A stretch of 64,000 nt of DNA from positions 1-64,000 of the forward strand of contig NZ_LUKE01000003.1 of NCBI RefSeq assembly GCF_001592735.1, in the 5' to 3' direction. The position numbers and the translations under genes were made by a program. Positions 62,795-64,000 of this stretch are shown here, one piece after another (position 1 is the stretch's first letter; each line of letters starts with the position of its first letter). Source of the DNA: Bdellovibrio bacteriovorus (lineage in GTDB: Bacteria > Bdellovibrionota > Bdellovibrionia > Bdellovibrionales > Bdellovibrionaceae). Under the pieces are notes generated by a model. That model was not told the origin of the DNA and ran no database searches. It worked only from the letters and a program-made list of their open reading frames with translations.

Positions 62795-63604
62795 ATGATG
62801 ACTTTTGGTTTAGTGGCAGTGCTGGTGCTTTCGGCTTTAGTGATTCATCATCACACTTGGAAGGCGCAAAGCTGGCCGGAAAATTCTTTAACTCCGCCTT
62901 TGTACCAAGGGCATCGGGGTTATTGGAAAGAAGGCGCGCGTGAAAATACGCGGGCCTCTTTTCAAGCCGCGCAAAAGCGGGGTTTAAAAATGATTGAACT
63001 GGATGTGCGTCTTTCTAAAGGCGGCGTGCCTGTCGTGTTTCATGATTCTGATTTAAAGCGTATCGGAAACTCTGAAAAGCTCGTTTTAGATTTAAGCGCG
63101 GATGAAATGTTAAACCTGGTGCAAGCGCCGACTTTGGAGTCGGTGTTGACAGATCTAGAGTCACCGCAGTTTATAAATATCGAACTCAAAACGGGGTCGA
63201 TCTTTGATGGCAGCCTAGAAAAAGCGGTGAGTGAAGTCGTTAAAAAAACGCAAAGCCAACGGCGGATTTTGTTTTCTAGTTTTAATCCGATTGCGATTTG
63301 GCGTTTAAGTCATCTTTTGCCGGAGGTCCCGCGTGCGTTACTGGCAACCAAAGAAATTGCCGAGGGAAATCGATTTTACCTGCGCCATATGTGGCTGGCC
63401 CCTTACATCAATACCAATGCACTTCATTTAGATTATAACTATGTGACCGAAGAGGATCTGCGGGCTTGGAAAAAGCGGGGAATCCCGGTGGCTTTATGGA
63501 CAGTGAATGACGCCACTAAGGCGGAAGCATTTCTTAAAGCGGGCGCTATCAGTATCATCAGCGATACTTTGTATGAAGGCCCGCTTTCCGCCAAAACAAA
63601 CTAA
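62795..63604 (+). CDS. Glycerophosphodiester phosphodiesterase
   Basis: 269 residues. The N-terminal ~15 residues are hydrophobic (signal or anchor). GDPD motifs: GHRGYWKEGARENTRASF, ELDVRLSKGGVPVVFHD, INIELKTG and ALWTVNDATKAEAFL. It hydrolyses glycerophosphodiesters, linking to phospholipid turnover. It starts 2 bases after the AsmA-like gene, and the convergent tatA shares a CTAA stop overlap of 4 bases. Confidence 0.92.
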   Translation: MMTFGLVAVLVLSALVIHHHTWKAQSWPENSLTPPLYQGHRGYWKEGARENTRASFQAAQKRGLKMIELDVRLSKGGVPVVFHDSDLKRIGNSEKLVLDLSADEMLNLVQAPTLESVLTDLESPQFINIELKTGSIFDGSLEKAVSEVVKKTQSQRRILFSSFNPIAIWRLSHLLPEVPRALLATKEIAEGNRFYLRHMWLAPYINTNALHLDYNYVTEEDLRAWKKRGIPVALWTVNDATKAEAFLKAGAISIISDTLYEGPLSAKTN

Positions 63605-63840
63605 GAGTTTTGTTTTTCGCTTTGTTTTTGCGCTTGGTTTTGCGCATTTTGTTTGTGGCTGACTTGGTCGTGATTGTCGTGGATGTCTTTAGCGTCCACG
63701 TCGATTTCCGTTAAACCTTGTTTGAAACCACGGATGGCTTTACCCAGTCCTTGTCCCAATTGTGGAAGACGGCTCGGGCCAAAAAAGATCAATGCGATGA
63801 TAGCTAAAAGAAGTAAATGCGTAATGCTAAACTCACCCAT
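63601..63840 (-). CDS. tatA: Sec-independent translocase protein TatA/E
   Basis: 79 residues: membrane segment (ITHLLLLAIIALIFFGPSRLP), the FGPSRLPQLGQGLGKAIRGFK amphipathic helix and a polar Gln/Asn/Lys-rich tail. GAGGAACC-type ribosome-binding site precedes the ATG. It forms the Tat pore with TatC, which is not in this window. Confidence 0.95.
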   Translation of the reverse strand: MGEFSITHLLLLAIIALIFFGPSRLPQLGQGLGKAIRGFKQGLTEIDVDAKDIHDNHDQVSHKQNAQNQAQKQSEKQNS

Positions 63841-63912
63841 GGGGTTCCTCCGTGTATAAACAGTGTACCTGTTTTAGACCGGTCCGGGGTGAAAATCAAC
63901 GCGGAAGCCGGC

Positions 63913-64000
63913 CTATTCGCCTGTCATATCGATAATTTCGATCTGTTCAGCTTGGGCTGCCTCAGTCTCGACCGGATCAGCCATATTTAAAGCTGATTCA
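63913..64000 (-). CDS. C-terminal end of an unidentified protein (start outside window)
   Basis: The minus-strand frame is open from the window edge to a TAG at 63913-63915. The visible end is acidic (ADPVETEAAQAEQIEIIDMTGE). An internal ATG at 63984 exists, but a 23-codon gene is unlikely. It is too short to identify. It lies upstream of tatA on the same strand. Confidence 0.5.
   Translation of the reverse strand, partial: ESALNMADPVETEAAQAEQIEIIDMTGE

Overview
The window is a stretch of chromosome from a Gram-negative predatory-type bacterium, most likely Bdellovibrio or a close relative (Bdellovibrionota). This is inferred from the four TIGR02147-family regulators, the many small secreted proteins and trypsin-like proteases, and the gene order yajC-secD-secF-recJ-queC. 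No ribosomal RNA or named marker gene is present to settle the genus. Coding density is high, genes are short-spaced, and many neighbours overlap by exactly 4 bases.

Layout. 1-3700: end of a glycine-rich tail-fibre-like protein, a secreted trypsin-like lipoprotein, a tRNA-Leu(GAG) and small membrane proteins. 3800-12400: a broken alpha/beta hydrolase, then an envelope/stress cluster (FAD-Rieske oxidoreductase, DJ-1/PfpI protein, two BON proteins, a glycine-zipper stress protein, an AsmA-like protein, an OmpA-like lipoprotein, a CsbD-like protein). 12500-14200: a hipBA toxin-antitoxin locus with three evenly spaced operators. 14200-17850: a DMT exporter and the queuosine genes queA and tgt. 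18100-27000: an accessory zone of secreted proteins, three TIGR02147 regulators, two trypsin-like proteases and a kinase-fold phosphotransferase. 27100-33200: the housekeeping run yajC-secD-secF-recJ-queC-DUF366. 33300-34700: a solitary HigA-like regulator and an inverted-repeat-bounded unit carrying an HNH-family gene that lacks its nuclease domain. 34700-37450: copper export. 37500-41000: a secreted protein/TIGR02147 pair and a duplicated receiver/PilZ-like protein. 41000-47200: transport, Nudix, thioredoxin-like, LON-domain, heme A synthase and CDF genes. 47300-53700: a four-gene signalling operon (hybrid kinase, CheR, CheB, second hybrid kinase). 53800-64000: UbiB-like kinase, photolyase, SDR-SRPBCC fusion, glyoxalase II, two BFD-type iron-sulfur proteins, greA, an AsmA-like protein, a GDPD and tatA.

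Two features stand out. First, a roughly 1.08 kb unit at 33625-34707 is bounded by imperfect inverted repeats of about 60 bp (about 82% identical by hand alignment). Each end carries an inward-facing terminator hairpin plus a 13-base perfect core, and the unit holds one gene. Second, every TIGR02147 regulator here sits next to genes for secreted proteins, and three of the secreted proteins appear to form one family with a Gly-rich N-terminus and an HE-containing core. I read these as regulator-effector pairs; their function is not known to me.
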